A DNA stretch of 50,660 nt from Peptococcaceae bacterium (GCA_019420345.1 JAHZHI010000003.1:1-50660); one strand, 5' to 3'. Numbered from the stretch's first letter, positions 35,980-44,588 are shown. Numbers and translations: made by a program. Notes: a model not told the origin generated them from the letters alone.

Positions 35980-36777
35980 TTAAATTCCCCCTGCATTTTC
36001 AAGATGTGCTCGTTCTAATATGTGCTGATATTTTTCAAAAGGCACTTCTTGGCCACTTTCAAAAAATCGCATTCTATCTGCCAATGGCTTAAGCTCTGAA
36101 ACATCTTCCGATACCATTGTTGCCAGATAATTAACAGTACCAGTGTTTCCATCAACAACCGGAATATGTCGACCTGTTAAATTTACCACAATACTGCCAA
36201 TAAGTGTTTTGTAAAAGGTAAAATGTGTGCAACCTAAAACGACTGCGCATGCATGCGTCATATCACATGCAGAAAAAGCACGCATCAAATACTCTTCCAC
36301 TTCTTCCCCTTCAAAAATACCCTGTTCGGCAAAAGCAACCAATTGTTGCAATGGAACTTCTTCAACACTGTTATCTACGCCTAAACGATGAATCAAATTA
36401 TCCAGTTTTTCAAGTTTTAAGGTTAATTCTGTTGCAGTCACGATAATTTTTTTTGATTCATCTCCATCTAATGCTTGTGCAGCTACTTTTACAGCCGGTT
36501 CCATTCCTAAGATTGGAAAAGAATATTTATCCCGCAAATATTTTGCAGCAGCACTTGTCGCAGTATTGCAGGCAAGCACTATGATATCAGCACCTTTTTC
36601 ATGGAGAAACGCCACAGCATCATCCACATATTGAATAATATCTGTTCTTGATTTTTTTCCATAAGGTACATGTGCCGAATCAGCGTAAAACAAAAAATTC
36701 GTATGAGGTAATTGTGAAGCCGCTTTCTCCAGGACCGAGACTCCACCAATCCCCGAATCAAAAAAGCCTACTATCAC
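35980..36777 (-). CDS. murI: Glutamate racemase
   Basis: This 265-residue enzyme supplies D-glutamate for peptidoglycan. The two catalytic cysteines lie in VLACNTATSA and LGCTHFTFY, and FFDSGIGGVSVL is the N-terminal signature. A GTG start at 36777 is preferred: it places the DSGIGG motif at the usual distance from the N-terminus and has GGAGG 11 bases upstream. An earlier in-frame GTG at 36795 overlaps the rsfS stop and sits on that site. It belongs to the yhbY-to-ftsX run. Confidence 0.94.
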   Translation of the reverse strand: MIVGFFDSGIGGVSVLEKAASQLPHTNFLFYADSAHVPYGKKSRTDIIQYVDDAVAFLHEKGADIIVLACNTATSAAAKYLRDKYSFPILGMEPAVKVAAQALDGDESKKIIVTATELTLKLEKLDNLIHRLGVDNSVEEVPLQQLVAFAEQGIFEGEEVEEYLMRAFSACDMTHACAVVLGCTHFTFYKTLIGSIVVNLTGRHIPVVDGNTGTVNYLATMVSEDVSELKPLADRMRFFESGQEVPFEKYQHILERAHLENAGGI

Positions 36778-36794
36778 AGCAAAAAACGCCTCCA

Positions 36795-37148
36795 CTAATC
36801 TACCAGTAATTCTGACACATCAATGATCTTTGCATCGCCCCAAAGTGCGTCTAAATTATAATAGGCGCGTGTATCAGCCTGGAAAAGGTGAACGATAATA
36901 TCCCCTGTATCAATTAACATCCAATCTCCAACTTCTTTGCCTTCGATGTGAAAATATGTGTTATTTGTCAGTTTATAATTTAACTCTTCAAGTTTTCGAC
37001 AAATCATTTCAGCATGAGGCTTATTCATTACAGTCGCTATTACAAAAAAATCTGCGATATAAGTAATTCCCCTCATATCCAATACCTTAATATCATCACA
37101 TTTGTTCATGTCCATTAAACGGACAAATTCTTCAATTATTTTATTCAT
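36795..37148 (-). CDS. rsfS: Ribosomal silencing factor RsfS
   Basis: This 117-residue protein binds L14 on the large subunit and blocks subunit joining during starvation. KVLDMRGITYIADFFVIATV, then the long segment ending GDWMLIDTGDIIVHLF, are the RsfS (YbeB/Iojap) signature. Order nadD-yqeK-rsfS matches yqeJ-K-L of B. subtilis. The ribosome binding site GGAG overlaps the yqeK stop and lies 13 bases from the ATG, which is rather far. Confidence 0.95.
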   Translation of the reverse strand: MNKIIEEFVRLMDMNKCDDIKVLDMRGITYIADFFVIATVMNKPHAEMICRKLEELNYKLTNNTYFHIEGKEVGDWMLIDTGDIIVHLFQADTRAYYNLDALWGDAKIIDVSELLVD

Positions 37149-37158
37149 AAAAAGGTAC

Positions 37159-37713
37159 TTACTCCTTAATTAAAATTCTATTTCTCAATTTCATCATATC
37201 TTCGTGAATAATATTATGTTGTTCCAAAAGATACCGTATTGTGCGATCAATAATTTCAACAACGCATCGATCCAGATCTATAGACGCAATTTCAAACAAT
37301 CCACTAATATGTGGTGTTTTTCGTCCTGGTTCAATATAATCAGCTATAAAAATAATCTTAGCAAGATCATCCATATCAGGATGACCAGTTGTATGATAGC
37401 GAATGGCTTGAAGAATATCCTCGTTTTCAATAATCGCTTCTCTTTTTAAAACATAAGAAGCAACCGGTCCATGTAGAATTTGAGGCATCAATAGATCATC
37501 TCGACTTGTAAGCAAACTATTTTCAACAGCTAATCGTACAAGTTGTTCTTTCGAATATTCCTTGCAATAATCATGCAACAAGCCAGCAATTCCCGCTTGT
37601 TTTTCATTACACTTATGCGCTTTCGCAAGTGCAACTGCCGTTTCCGCCACTCTTATTGAATGTTGATATCTTTTCTCTGAAAGCTGTTCTTTAATAAGTT
37701 TTTGATAATTCAT
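37159..37713 (-). CDS. yqeK: HD-domain hydrolase YqeK, probable symmetrical diadenosine tetraphosphatase
   Basis: This is an HD-family phosphohydrolase of 184 residues. The motif H...HD...D is visible, with RYQHSIRVAETA near the start, LLHDYCKEY at about residue 50, and an H in LHGPVASYV. YqeK enzymes cleave Ap4A into two ADP and contain a metal site. The ATG at 37713 with AGGTG 9 bases upstream is preferred to a GTG at 37725 that directly abuts the nadD stop. Confidence 0.92.
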   Translation of the reverse strand: MNYQKLIKEQLSEKRYQHSIRVAETAVALAKAHKCNEKQAGIAGLLHDYCKEYSKEQLVRLAVENSLLTSRDDLLMPQILHGPVASYVLKREAIIENEDILQAIRYHTTGHPDMDDLAKIIFIADYIEPGRKTPHISGLFEIASIDLDRCVVEIIDRTIRYLLEQHNIIHEDMMKLRNRILIKE

Positions 37714-37725
37714 TATTTCATTCAC

Positions 37726-38322
37726 CTACTGATACAAATGATGCTTATTAATGTATTGTAGTACATTTGGCTGCAAAAACACATCAACAGATTGATGTGC
37801 AGCAATTTTTTCCCGAATCATGGTTGAGGAAATTGGCAATGTATGCAATGGAAGATAAAAAATTTCGTAAGGACTATTTGCAAGCACCTGTGATGTGGCC
37901 TTTGAAATATCCAACGTTTTATTTGGACGATCCACGATAACAAAATTCGCTAAACAAAGCAATTCTTGCCAACGATACCATTCCTCAATTGTATTAAAAG
38001 AATCTACTCCCATTATATAGAAAAGGTTGTCATTGGGATATATTTTTCTGTAATGTTCAATTGTATGAAAAGTATAGGACGGCTTTACGCTTTCACTTTC
38101 AAAACTAGAAACCTCAAAAGAGGAAATATTTTCAATTGCCAACCGCGTCATAGCTAAGCGATGACTATATGGCGTCATATTAAGTTTATGTTTATGAGGT
38201 GGAATATAGGCGGGAATAAAAATAATTTTATCTAATGCCATATGTTCACATAGTTGACAAATCATGTCAACATGCCCCAAATGAATCGGATCAAAGGTTC
38301 CGCCAAACAATCCAACATTCAT
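37726..38322 (-). CDS. nadD: Nicotinate-nucleotide adenylyltransferase
   Basis: This 198-residue enzyme joins nicotinate mononucleotide and ATP in NAD synthesis. GGTFDPIHLGH is the nucleotidyl transfer motif, and the C-terminal signature reads ISSTMIREKI. The start has AAGGAG 9 bases upstream. It lies 17 bases after proB in the same run. Confidence 0.96.
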   Translation of the reverse strand: MNVGLFGGTFDPIHLGHVDMICQLCEHMALDKIIFIPAYIPPHKHKLNMTPYSHRLAMTRLAIENISSFEVSSFESESVKPSYTFHTIEHYRKIYPNDNLFYIMGVDSFNTIEEWYRWQELLCLANFVIVDRPNKTLDISKATSQVLANSPYEIFYLPLHTLPISSTMIREKIAAHQSVDVFLQPNVLQYINKHHLYQ

Positions 38323-38339
38323 ACATGACGCTCCTTTAA

Positions 38340-39449
38340 TTATAATAAACCAAGGTTGTCTCTGTGAATAACTTCTTCTTCGCTATAATCAAGATACTTT
38401 GCAACAATGCAGTCACTTTTCAAACCTTTTATACGATCTACGAATAACGATGAATAATTTGTTATTCCTTTTGCGAAACGATGGCCTTCCCTATCTGCGA
38501 TCGCAACAATAGCACCTCTATCGAATGTTCCCTGCACCTCAACAATACCACTTGGAAGCAAAGATTTGCCTTTTTCTTGAAGAGCTGACTTGGCGCCATC
38601 ATCTACAACCAAAACACCTTCTTCTTCCGACCCATACAAGATCCATGACTTTCTTGCATGAAGCGGACGATGTGTTGCTTTAAACAAAGTACCAACACTA
38701 CATTCTCCTGTAGTTATTTCATGAAGCAAGCCAATTTCATTTCTAGAAGCAACAATCATAGGAATTCCAGCATTTGTCGAAATTTTTGCTGCTTCAATCT
38801 TGGTTCTCATCCCGCCGGTACCTACTTTTGAAACAGCAGCTCCTGCCATCAACTCAATCTCTTCAGTAATTTTTTCGACAACATCAATTTTTTTCGCATC
38901 TTTTTTTATAGACGGATTTGCTGTATATAATCCATCAATATCTGTAAAAAGGACTGCTAAATCTGCATCCGAAAGAACTGCCACCAGAGCTGCTAGTGTA
39001 TCATTATCACCAAATTTAATCTCATCATTTGCAACACTATCATTTTCATTAACAATCGGAATAACTCCGAGTTTCAAAAGTTCAAGGAGTGTATTTCTAG
39101 CATTTAAAAATCGTTTTCTGATTTTAATATCTTCTCGTGTGAGAAGTAACTGCGCAGACATTTGGCCATACTCTAGAAAGTTTTTCTCATAAATATGAAG
39201 AAGAAGACCTTGCCCTATAGCCGCCATGGCTTGTTTCTCGCTTATGGTTAACAATTTTTCTTGCAAATTCATGCGATATTTTCCAACACCAACAGCACCA
39301 GAAGTAACCAAAACAACTTCATTACCTTCATTTTTTAAATCCGTTAAAGCTGCACATAATTTATCAATAAATTTTAAGTTAATCGTTCCATTCGGATGAG
39401 TTACCGAACTTGTGCCAACTTTTACAATAATTCTTTTGCTTGCACCCAT
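38340..39449 (-). CDS. proB: Glutamate 5-kinase with PUA domain
   Basis: This 369-residue enzyme makes gamma-glutamyl phosphate, the first step of proline synthesis. The amino-acid kinase domain covers residues 1-255, with VKVGTSSVTHPNG, VTSGAVGVG, NENDSVA and a GTGGMRTKIEAA loop. A C-terminal PUA domain covers about residues 275-360. proA does not follow, so the next enzyme must be encoded elsewhere. The ribosome binding site is poor. A TATAAT box just after the yhbY stop could give an internal promoter, but its -35 region is weak. Confidence 0.95.
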   Translation of the reverse strand: MGASKRIIVKVGTSSVTHPNGTINLKFIDKLCAALTDLKNEGNEVVLVTSGAVGVGKYRMNLQEKLLTISEKQAMAAIGQGLLLHIYEKNFLEYGQMSAQLLLTREDIKIRKRFLNARNTLLELLKLGVIPIVNENDSVANDEIKFGDNDTLAALVAVLSDADLAVLFTDIDGLYTANPSIKKDAKKIDVVEKITEEIELMAGAAVSKVGTGGMRTKIEAAKISTNAGIPMIVASRNEIGLLHEITTGECSVGTLFKATHRPLHARKSWILYGSEEEGVLVVDDGAKSALQEKGKSLLPSGIVEVQGTFDRGAIVAIADREGHRFAKGITNYSSLFVDRIKGLKSDCIVAKYLDYSEEEVIHRDNLGLL

Positions 39450-39475
39450 TACACGAAACCATCCAATCTATTATA

Positions 39476-39751
39476 TTACAGGTTTTCACGATATAAAACA
39501 ACCATCCGACCTATTTTCTGAACAAATTCTGCCTGAAGGTCCTTCGCCAATCGTTCACATGTTTCAACATCAATCATTGTACTATTGCTCAAAAATTTAA
39601 TCTTAACGATTTCATCAGCAGTTAAAACCTCATCAATAGATTGCAATGTACCATCTGTTAAACCATTTTTTCCAACAAGAATTTTAGGTTTTACAAGTTG
39701 CGCCTGGGCTTTTAAGGATTTTATTTCATTTTTTGTTAAACTCATCTTCAT
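39476..39751 (-). CDS. yhbY: YhbY-type RNA-binding protein (CRM domain)
   Basis: This small protein of 91 residues consists of a single CRM domain, with LKAQAQLVKPKILVGKNG, a GxxG-like loop and IGRMVVLYR at the end. YhbY proteins bind pre-50S particles and help ribosome assembly. It opens the yqeI-like cluster. The start could be 39751 or 39745; both are ATGs a few bases after GAGAG. Confidence 0.92.
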   Translation of the reverse strand: MKMSLTKNEIKSLKAQAQLVKPKILVGKNGLTDGTLQSIDEVLTADEIVKIKFLSNSTMIDVETCERLAKDLQAEFVQKIGRMVVLYRENL

Positions 39752-39777
39752 TCCCACTCTCTTCTAACATGTTTTCG

Positions 39778-39814
39778 CAAAAAAGCTCTGAAAGAGAGCT
39801 TTTCTTTCAGAGCT
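39778..39814 (-). terminator. Intrinsic terminator after the M23 peptidase gene
   Basis: A stem of at least 12 bp, AGCTCTGAAAGA (39784-39795) with TCTTTCAGAGCT (39803-39814), has a 7-base loop. On the minus strand it runs into TTTTTTG. It begins just past the peptidase stop codon and precedes yhbY. Confidence 0.85.
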
Positions 39815-39815
39815 T

Positions 39816-41036
39816 TTAAATTCCAAGATATGGTGATGGATCAACATTTGATCCATTGATGCGCACTTCAAAATGTAAATGCGGTCCTGTACTTGAACCA
39901 GTGGATCCAACCTGGCCCACTTGTTGTCCCGCACTCACCGTTTGCCCCGCACTCACTGTAAGTGCTGACATGTGTGCATACAAGGTACTTAAGCCATTTC
40001 CGTGATCAATAACAACATAGTTGCCATAGCTCCAATGATAAGAAGCAATTAATACCGTTCCACCTTGATACGCAACAACCGGCGTCCCGTAAGACGCGCC
40101 AATATCAAGGCCCAAATGATAATTGTAACTTCCATCTAAAGGATAAGAACGACCGCCATAATCACTGGTAATTAGGTGACTGTCCGGCGCTGGCCATACA
40201 CCTGAACCAGCAGAAGTAACAGTATAATCTGACGAAGATGCGGTAGTCGTTACCGCTCCATTTGCCTGATTGGCAGCAGCCGCAGCAGCTGCACGTTTTG
40301 CCTCTTCTTCTGCCTGAAGCGTGGCAATCTGCTGACCAATTTCGTCAGACGCCGCCTGCATTTCAGCGATGGTTTCCTTTAAAGCGGCTTCGTCATTTTC
40401 GAGCTCAGCATACACATTTTGTTGCTGTGTTTGTTGATCTTCCAGAAGTGATTTTACGCCTTCTTCTTCACTCTTCAATGCATTCAATGAAGACAACTGC
40501 TGCTCAAGAGTTGCTTTTTGACTTTCAAGCTGAGCCTTCACTGATTTAACTTCTTCCACAAGATCTTTATCTCTCTTTGTAATATAAGACAGGTACTCAA
40601 ATCGTGTCAGAAAATCCGCAAAATCTTCAGACTGAAACAGCACTTCCAAGTAATTAACATTACCATCTTTATAAATTGTTACTAAGCGATCATTTAAACT
40701 CTCTTGTGCATCTGCTAATTTTGCTTCTGTTTCGCTAATCTGCGAATTTGTTTCAGCGATAGCACTTTCCTGGTCGGAAATTTGAGTTGTGTAGGAAGCA
40801 ATCTTTTGTTGCGTTGCATTGATGGAGTCACTGATCTCTTTGATTTTTTCTACAGTCTCAGATTTTTGAGATGAATTGCTGTTCAATTCGTTTTGCTTCT
40901 GTTCAATAGAATTCTTAATTGATGCTTGTTCATCCTGTAAATCCGAGATTGATTCTGCAAACATTGGTGTTGCTAACACAGAAGTGATCCCTAAAGATAA
41001 AACAAGTGAACTGGCTATTTTTCGCTTAAAATTCAT
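39816..41036 (-). CDS. Secreted M23 peptidoglycan endopeptidase with coiled coil (EnvC/PcsB-like layout)
   Basis: This exported cell-wall hydrolase has 406 residues. A signal peptide (about residues 1-28) ends in ATPMFA. A long glutamine- and glutamate-rich coiled coil covers about residues 30-250, followed by an alanine/serine linker and a LytM-type M23 domain. The zinc and catalytic residues are visible in NYHLGLDIGA (H and D) and GPHLHFEVRI (HxH), so the enzyme should be active rather than a pure activator. Coiled-coil M23 proteins are often controlled by FtsEX, and ftsEX is encoded about 7 kb downstream. The link is inferred. GGAG lies 7 bases before the ATG. Confidence 0.93.
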   Translation of the reverse strand: MNFKRKIASSLVLSLGITSVLATPMFAESISDLQDEQASIKNSIEQKQNELNSNSSQKSETVEKIKEISDSINATQQKIASYTTQISDQESAIAETNSQISETEAKLADAQESLNDRLVTIYKDGNVNYLEVLFQSEDFADFLTRFEYLSYITKRDKDLVEEVKSVKAQLESQKATLEQQLSSLNALKSEEEGVKSLLEDQQTQQQNVYAELENDEAALKETIAEMQAASDEIGQQIATLQAEEEAKRAAAAAAANQANGAVTTTASSSDYTVTSAGSGVWPAPDSHLITSDYGGRSYPLDGSYNYHLGLDIGASYGTPVVAYQGGTVLIASYHWSYGNYVVIDHGNGLSTLYAHMSALTVSAGQTVSAGQQVGQVGSTGSSTGPHLHFEVRINGSNVDPSPYLGI

Positions 41037-41053
41037 CCTTTCACTCCAATCGA

Positions 41054-41647
41054 TTACAAATTTAACGCTTCCCGCGCCAAAGAATCGGCCAAATCATTGT
41101 ATACATTGCCCGAATGGCCTTTAACTTTAATAAAGAGAACTTTTATTTTTTCAAATGCATTTTGGCAGAACTCATAATATGCTTGTGTTGCCGGTAAATT
41201 CCTTTTCCATTCTCCAGTCGCCCATTTTTCAATGCCATAATAATCATAATATAAAACAAATTGCTTCCATCCTTGCTCAATTGCATATGAAATCGCAAAT
41301 TCACTCGCTTTAATTTCTCCTGCAACATTACGCATGTTCGCAAGATCAGCACAATCAAAGGCTTTCGAAAAATGTTTTTCACATGTTGGCGAAAAAAGAA
41401 TCACTGCACCATAAGAATAACGATGCGTTTTTACGTCATAGCTACCATCTATATAAGCACAAGGATACTGAAACGTAGCACTATCAATTGTTTCTGATGT
41501 CACTTTGAGAAAATTCTGAGCCTCATCCTTACTTTTAAAGCTCTTATATTCTGCTCCTGAGAAACCTTTTATCTGCGCTTCACATGTAGCCCAGTCTTCA
41601 AATATACCAGTTTGCCTGCCTTTTTTTACTGCATAATATTTTTTCAT
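41054..41647 (-). CDS. rnhA: Ribonuclease HI with N-terminal viroplasmin-type domain
   Basis: This protein of 197 residues degrades RNA in RNA-DNA hybrids. Residues 1-45 (KYYAVKKGRQTGIFEDW and KGFSGAEYKSF) form the caulimovirus viroplasmin domain, which binds hybrids. The RNase H core follows with acidic residues in YIDGSYD, GEIKASEF and YDYYGIEKW, and KVKGHSGNVYNDLAD at the end. The chosen ATG gives the usual N-terminus but has no visible ribosome binding site. It begins 4 bases beyond the U-tract of the ferredoxin terminator. RNase HII is encoded separately at 49.4 kb. Confidence 0.93.
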   Translation of the reverse strand: MKKYYAVKKGRQTGIFEDWATCEAQIKGFSGAEYKSFKSKDEAQNFLKVTSETIDSATFQYPCAYIDGSYDVKTHRYSYGAVILFSPTCEKHFSKAFDCADLANMRNVAGEIKASEFAISYAIEQGWKQFVLYYDYYGIEKWATGEWKRNLPATQAYYEFCQNAFEKIKVLFIKVKGHSGNVYNDLADSLAREALNL

Positions 41648-41650
41648 TTT

Positions 41651-41693
41651 AAAAAATACAAAAAGGCTTATCGCACTCTGCAATAAGCCTTTT
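41651..41693 (-). terminator. Intrinsic terminator after the ferredoxin gene
   Basis: An 11-bp perfect stem (41661-41671 with 41683-41693) has an 11-base loop. On the minus strand it is followed by TTTTTGTATTTTTT. It begins about 10 bases beyond the ferredoxin stop and ends just before the RNase HI start codon. Confidence 0.85.
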
Positions 41694-41703
41694 ATAAAAT
41701 TGC

Positions 41704-41880
41704 TTATTCAGCAGCGATTGCGCCTGCTGGGCAAACACCTGCACAGCTGCCGCAGGAAATGCAAGAACCAGCGTCAATAGCGCGGGTACCATCTCCGCTA
41801 TCAGAAATAGCGCCTACTGGGCATTCCCCTTCGCATGCACCACAAGAAATACAAGCGGAACTATCAACAACGTATGCCAT
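41704..41880 (-). CDS. fdx: 2[4Fe-4S] bacterial ferredoxin
   Basis: This 58-residue electron carrier has two clusters held by CISCGACEGECP (about residues 11-22) and CISCGSCAGVCP (about 40-51), the clostridial-type pattern. It would serve low-potential reactions of fermentative metabolism. The ATG at 41880 has GAGGTG 6 bases upstream; a GTG three codons earlier overlaps that site. It has its own strong promoter and terminator, so it is monocistronic and probably well expressed. Confidence 0.97.
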   Translation of the reverse strand: MAYVVDSSACISCGACEGECPVGAISDSGDGTRAIDAGSCISCGSCAGVCPAGAIAAE

Positions 41881-41917
41881 ACTTAACACCTCTTATTCTT
41901 TCTATAGATTTGCATCT

Positions 41918-41946
41918 ATTATATCAAAAGAAATGTAAGGTGGCAA
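41918..41946 (-). promoter_or_regulatory. Strong sigma-A-type promoter for the ferredoxin gene
   Basis: On the minus strand TTGCCA (-35) and TATAAT (-10) are separated by 17 bases. A TG sits one base before the -10, giving an extended -10 element. It lies about 40 bases upstream of the ferredoxin start. Confidence 0.85.
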
Positions 41947-42123
41947 TAAAATATAGTCAGATAAATGGTATCAAAACATTTACATATCTACACCAAGTAC
42001 AAAGTTTCTTCACAATTCAAAGTAAAATCAAAATTTTTCTGTAGCTTTATGTCCCAATAATCGTTAGAATATACATAGAAATAAAACACATTTCAAAAAT
42101 TTTATAGTGAAGGAGGCATTACA
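41947..42123. other. Divergent intergenic region, ferredoxin to menA
   Basis: This 177-base AT-rich region lies between the ferredoxin promoter and menA. The best menA -10 candidate is TATACA near 42070, with only a weak -35. GAAGGAGG precedes the menA ATG. No riboswitch or operator was recognised. Confidence 0.4.
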
Positions 42124-43032
42124 ATGCAATCATTTGATTTTTATTGGAAACTCACTCGACCACATACTCTACCGGCGAGTATTATTCCATCTATAACCGG
42201 CATCAGCTTTGCCATTTATGCTGAGCAAACCTTCCATTTTTTTCTAGCGATCATAATGATACTTTGTGCTGCGCTTATTCAAATTGCGACCAACTTATTT
42301 AATGAGTATTTCGATTTCAAAAACGGCTTAGACACTGAAGAATCCGTCGGTATTGGCGGTGCTATTGTCCATGGAAGTATGTCTCCCAAAACGGTATTAT
42401 TATCTGCATTTGTTATTTACGGGATATGTGCAATCTTGGGCCTTATTCTCGCAGCCTACTCCTCATGGTGGCTAATCGTTATTGGCGCAATATGTCTTAT
42501 CATCGGTTACTGTTATACTGGCGGCCCCTACCCAATTTCACGAACACCCTATGGTGAATTATTTGCCGGTTTCCTTTTTGGCTCTGGATTTAGTATGATT
42601 GCTTTCTTTACACAGACCGGACACATCACATTATATTCCTTTGCCATCAGTTTACCTTTAGTTGTTCTTATAGGCCTTCTTCTCACTGCAAATAGTCTTC
42701 GAGATCGAGTTGCCGACCAAGCGAATGGACGCCGAACTTTAGCAATCCTACTTGGCCACGATCGAACGGTTCTTTTTATGATTTTTGGATTCACTTTTTC
42801 CTATATCTGGCTATTTGTTCTTCTTGCATACGGACAAAATATTCTTATTTTGCTTCCTGTTTTTTCCATTCTTTACGCCATAAATTGCGTAAACGCTTAT
42901 CGCTATAGCAAAGGAAAATCACCTAAAAAAATGATGCGTGGTATGATGTACTGCTCAAAAACGCTTAAATATTTTGGCATCCTCTATATTGCTGCCTTTT
43001 TATGTCAAGCTCTAATTCACGCAATTATTTAA
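42124..43032 (+). CDS. menA: 1,4-dihydroxy-2-naphthoate polyprenyltransferase
   Basis: This polytopic membrane enzyme of 302 residues belongs to the UbiA family and attaches the polyprenyl chain to the naphthoquinone precursor of menaquinone. The first aspartate motif is NEYFDFKNGLD (about residues 59-69) and the second is DRVADQANGRRTLA (about 194-207). About eight to nine hydrophobic helices are visible. MenA is preferred over other UbiA members because of the NxxxD pattern with NGLD and the HepS/HepT pair in the window. It stands alone on the plus strand, with GAAGGAGG before the ATG and a terminator after. The other men genes are not here. Confidence 0.9.
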   Translation: MQSFDFYWKLTRPHTLPASIIPSITGISFAIYAEQTFHFFLAIIMILCAALIQIATNLFNEYFDFKNGLDTEESVGIGGAIVHGSMSPKTVLLSAFVIYGICAILGLILAAYSSWWLIVIGAICLIIGYCYTGGPYPISRTPYGELFAGFLFGSGFSMIAFFTQTGHITLYSFAISLPLVVLIGLLLTANSLRDRVADQANGRRTLAILLGHDRTVLFMIFGFTFSYIWLFVLLAYGQNILILLPVFSILYAINCVNAYRYSKGKSPKKMMRGMMYCSKTLKYFGILYIAAFLCQALIHAII

Positions 43033-43047
43033 TACGTCATTAATTCC

Positions 43048-43089
43048 AAAACGTGCTGGATGAATTTTCTTCAATCCAGCACGTTTTTT
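43048..43089 (+). terminator. Intrinsic terminator after menA
   Basis: A 14-bp perfect stem (43048-43061 with 43074-43087) has a 12-base loop and ends in TTTTTT on the plus strand. It begins 15 bases beyond the menA stop. Confidence 0.9.
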
Positions 43090-43131
43090 AATAGCTCAAT
43101 TTTTATAGTTATTCAGCACTTAATAGAAATA

Positions 43132-43162
43132 CCCCCAATAATTTTGTCCAAATTATTGGGGG
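43132..43162. terminator. 13-bp perfect hairpin, possible weak terminator for thiI and the small gene
   Basis: CCCCCAATAATTT and its exact complement surround TGTCC. It lies about 45 bases past the end of the 50-codon gene, on the minus strand. Neither side has a clean T tract, so termination may be inefficient or factor-assisted. Confidence 0.5.
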
Positions 43163-43206
43163 CATGTCATTATTTTCTTGTGTTTCAAAACACCACATAG
43201 CTTCCT

Positions 43207-43359
43207 TTATTTATTTTTCTTATTCTGAAAACGTCTTTTCAGTTCATCTATGCGCGCTTTTTTCTCATTTTGCGATGGAACATGGCTGTGATCATGACTC
43301 TCTTTTTGGGTATGCCATTTATTCATATCTCTAGGCGTTTCATATAAATTTTTTCCCAT
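43207..43359 (-). CDS. Small basic protein of unknown function, translationally coupled to thiI
   Basis: This is a 50-codon reading frame whose ATG overlaps the thiI stop (TAATG), with GGGAGG well placed upstream. The product starts MGKNLYETPRDMN, has a histidine-rich patch HDHSH in the middle, and ends in a lysine- and arginine-rich helix. No membrane segment or known domain is seen. Coupling and codon-like composition support a real gene. The histidine patch could bind metal, but this is only a guess. Confidence 0.65.
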   Translation of the reverse strand: MGKNLYETPRDMNKWHTQKESHDHSHVPSQNEKKARIDELKRRFQNKKNK

Positions 43360-44588
43360 TATTCTTCGCCTCCCTCTGGCAATTCAAAAGGATGACGCAC
43401 ACGCTGCTTTCCATCACCGTAACATACAACCGTTTCTGTTTTTACAATGGCATCTTGAATCATATCATCCAAGCCAGAAATCATCGCCTCATTACGCTGA
43501 CATTCATCCACACGAGGTTTTGTTTTTGGCTCTTTTGGCACAAACACAGTGCAGCAGTCTTCATAAGGAAGTATTGAAATATCATAAGTGTCAATTTTCT
43601 GAGCAATGTCCATGATATCAAGTTTATCATAGGCAATCAATGGTCTTAAAATTGGCGTAGTGGTTACCTGGTTGATGGCATAGATGCTTTCAATGGTCTG
43701 GCTGGCTACCTGGCCAAGATCATCACCTGTAACAATTGCCTTTGCATTACGTATATCAGCAATACGCTCTGCAATGCGAAGCATGATGCGACGCATCAGA
43801 GTGATGCGCAGATTATCTTGGCAATTCATACCAATGGCCTCTTGGATACGTGTAAATGGCACCAAATGAACGATCACGTGTCCGCCATATTTTCCCACTT
43901 TTTCTGCCAAAGATAATACCTTTTCTTCTGCCTGCTGCGAAGTGTATGGATAAGAATGGAAATGAATGGCTTCAACCACAACACCACGGCGCATAATCGA
44001 CCACATAGCTACAGGGCTGTCAATGCCGCCAGAGAGCAAGGCTACAGCACGTCCACCTGTACCTAATGGTAATCCACCAAGCCCCTTATATTTTTTTACA
44101 TAAATATATGTTTTGTCAAAACGTATGTCTATATTCAACTCAATATCATAATTCTCCAAGTCCCCAACTAGGGTTGGATACGCATCCAAAATGGCTTCTG
44201 CAACCTTTAGCTGCATATCCATTGAACGAGTTGGAAAACGCTTATTAGCTCGCTTCACGGTAACCCTAAAGCGAAGTGAAGAATCCGCAAACTGCTGCAT
44301 TTCCTTTAAAGCTGTTTCTATAATGGACGCTTCTGTGAGATCAGCAGTTGTTACCGGGCTATATGATGAGATACCGAAAACACGGTTCAAACTTGGATAA
44401 AACAATGTTGGATCCTGTCCATTTAATGGAATGACCACACGTCCATGTATATCATGTACTTCACAGGCCACGCCTGTATCAAGTTTAATTTGATGTTTGA
44501 TATTTTTGACCAAGGTTTTTAAAAACTGTTTTTGGTTTTTCCCTTTTAACGACAATTCGCCATACCTTATTAAAATTTGGTCGTACAT
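43359..44588 (-). CDS. thiI: tRNA 4-thiouridine synthase ThiI (no rhodanese domain)
   Basis: This 409-residue enzyme activates uridine 8 of tRNA for sulfur insertion and may also serve thiamine thiazole synthesis. An N-terminal ferredoxin-like/THUMP region (about residues 1-165) is followed by a PP-loop ATPase with ALLSGGIDSPVAMW. The protein ends without the rhodanese domain found in E. coli ThiI, as usual in Bacillota, where a dedicated NifS-type desulfurase gives the sulfur. No such gene is adjacent. GAGGAGG lies 9 bases before the ATG. Confidence 0.95.
   Translation of the reverse strand: MYDQILIRYGELSLKGKNQKQFLKTLVKNIKHQIKLDTGVACEVHDIHGRVVIPLNGQDPTLFYPSLNRVFGISSYSPVTTADLTEASIIETALKEMQQFADSSLRFRVTVKRANKRFPTRSMDMQLKVAEAILDAYPTLVGDLENYDIELNIDIRFDKTYIYVKKYKGLGGLPLGTGGRAVALLSGGIDSPVAMWSIMRRGVVVEAIHFHSYPYTSQQAEEKVLSLAEKVGKYGGHVIVHLVPFTRIQEAIGMNCQDNLRITLMRRIMLRIAERIADIRNAKAIVTGDDLGQVASQTIESIYAINQVTTTPILRPLIAYDKLDIMDIAQKIDTYDISILPYEDCCTVFVPKEPKTKPRVDECQRNEAMISGLDDMIQDAIVKTETVVCYGDGKQRVRHPFELPEGGEE

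Noticed and set aside
39440..39480. Internal promoter with TATAAT before proB
   Set aside because: The -10 is good, but no -35 exists at 16-18 bases and the sequence lies across a stop codon. Not strong enough to list.
41990..42030. TTGTGAA half-site near menA, resembling a Rex operator
   Set aside because: Only one half of the inverted repeat is present, so there is no real support for Rex binding.
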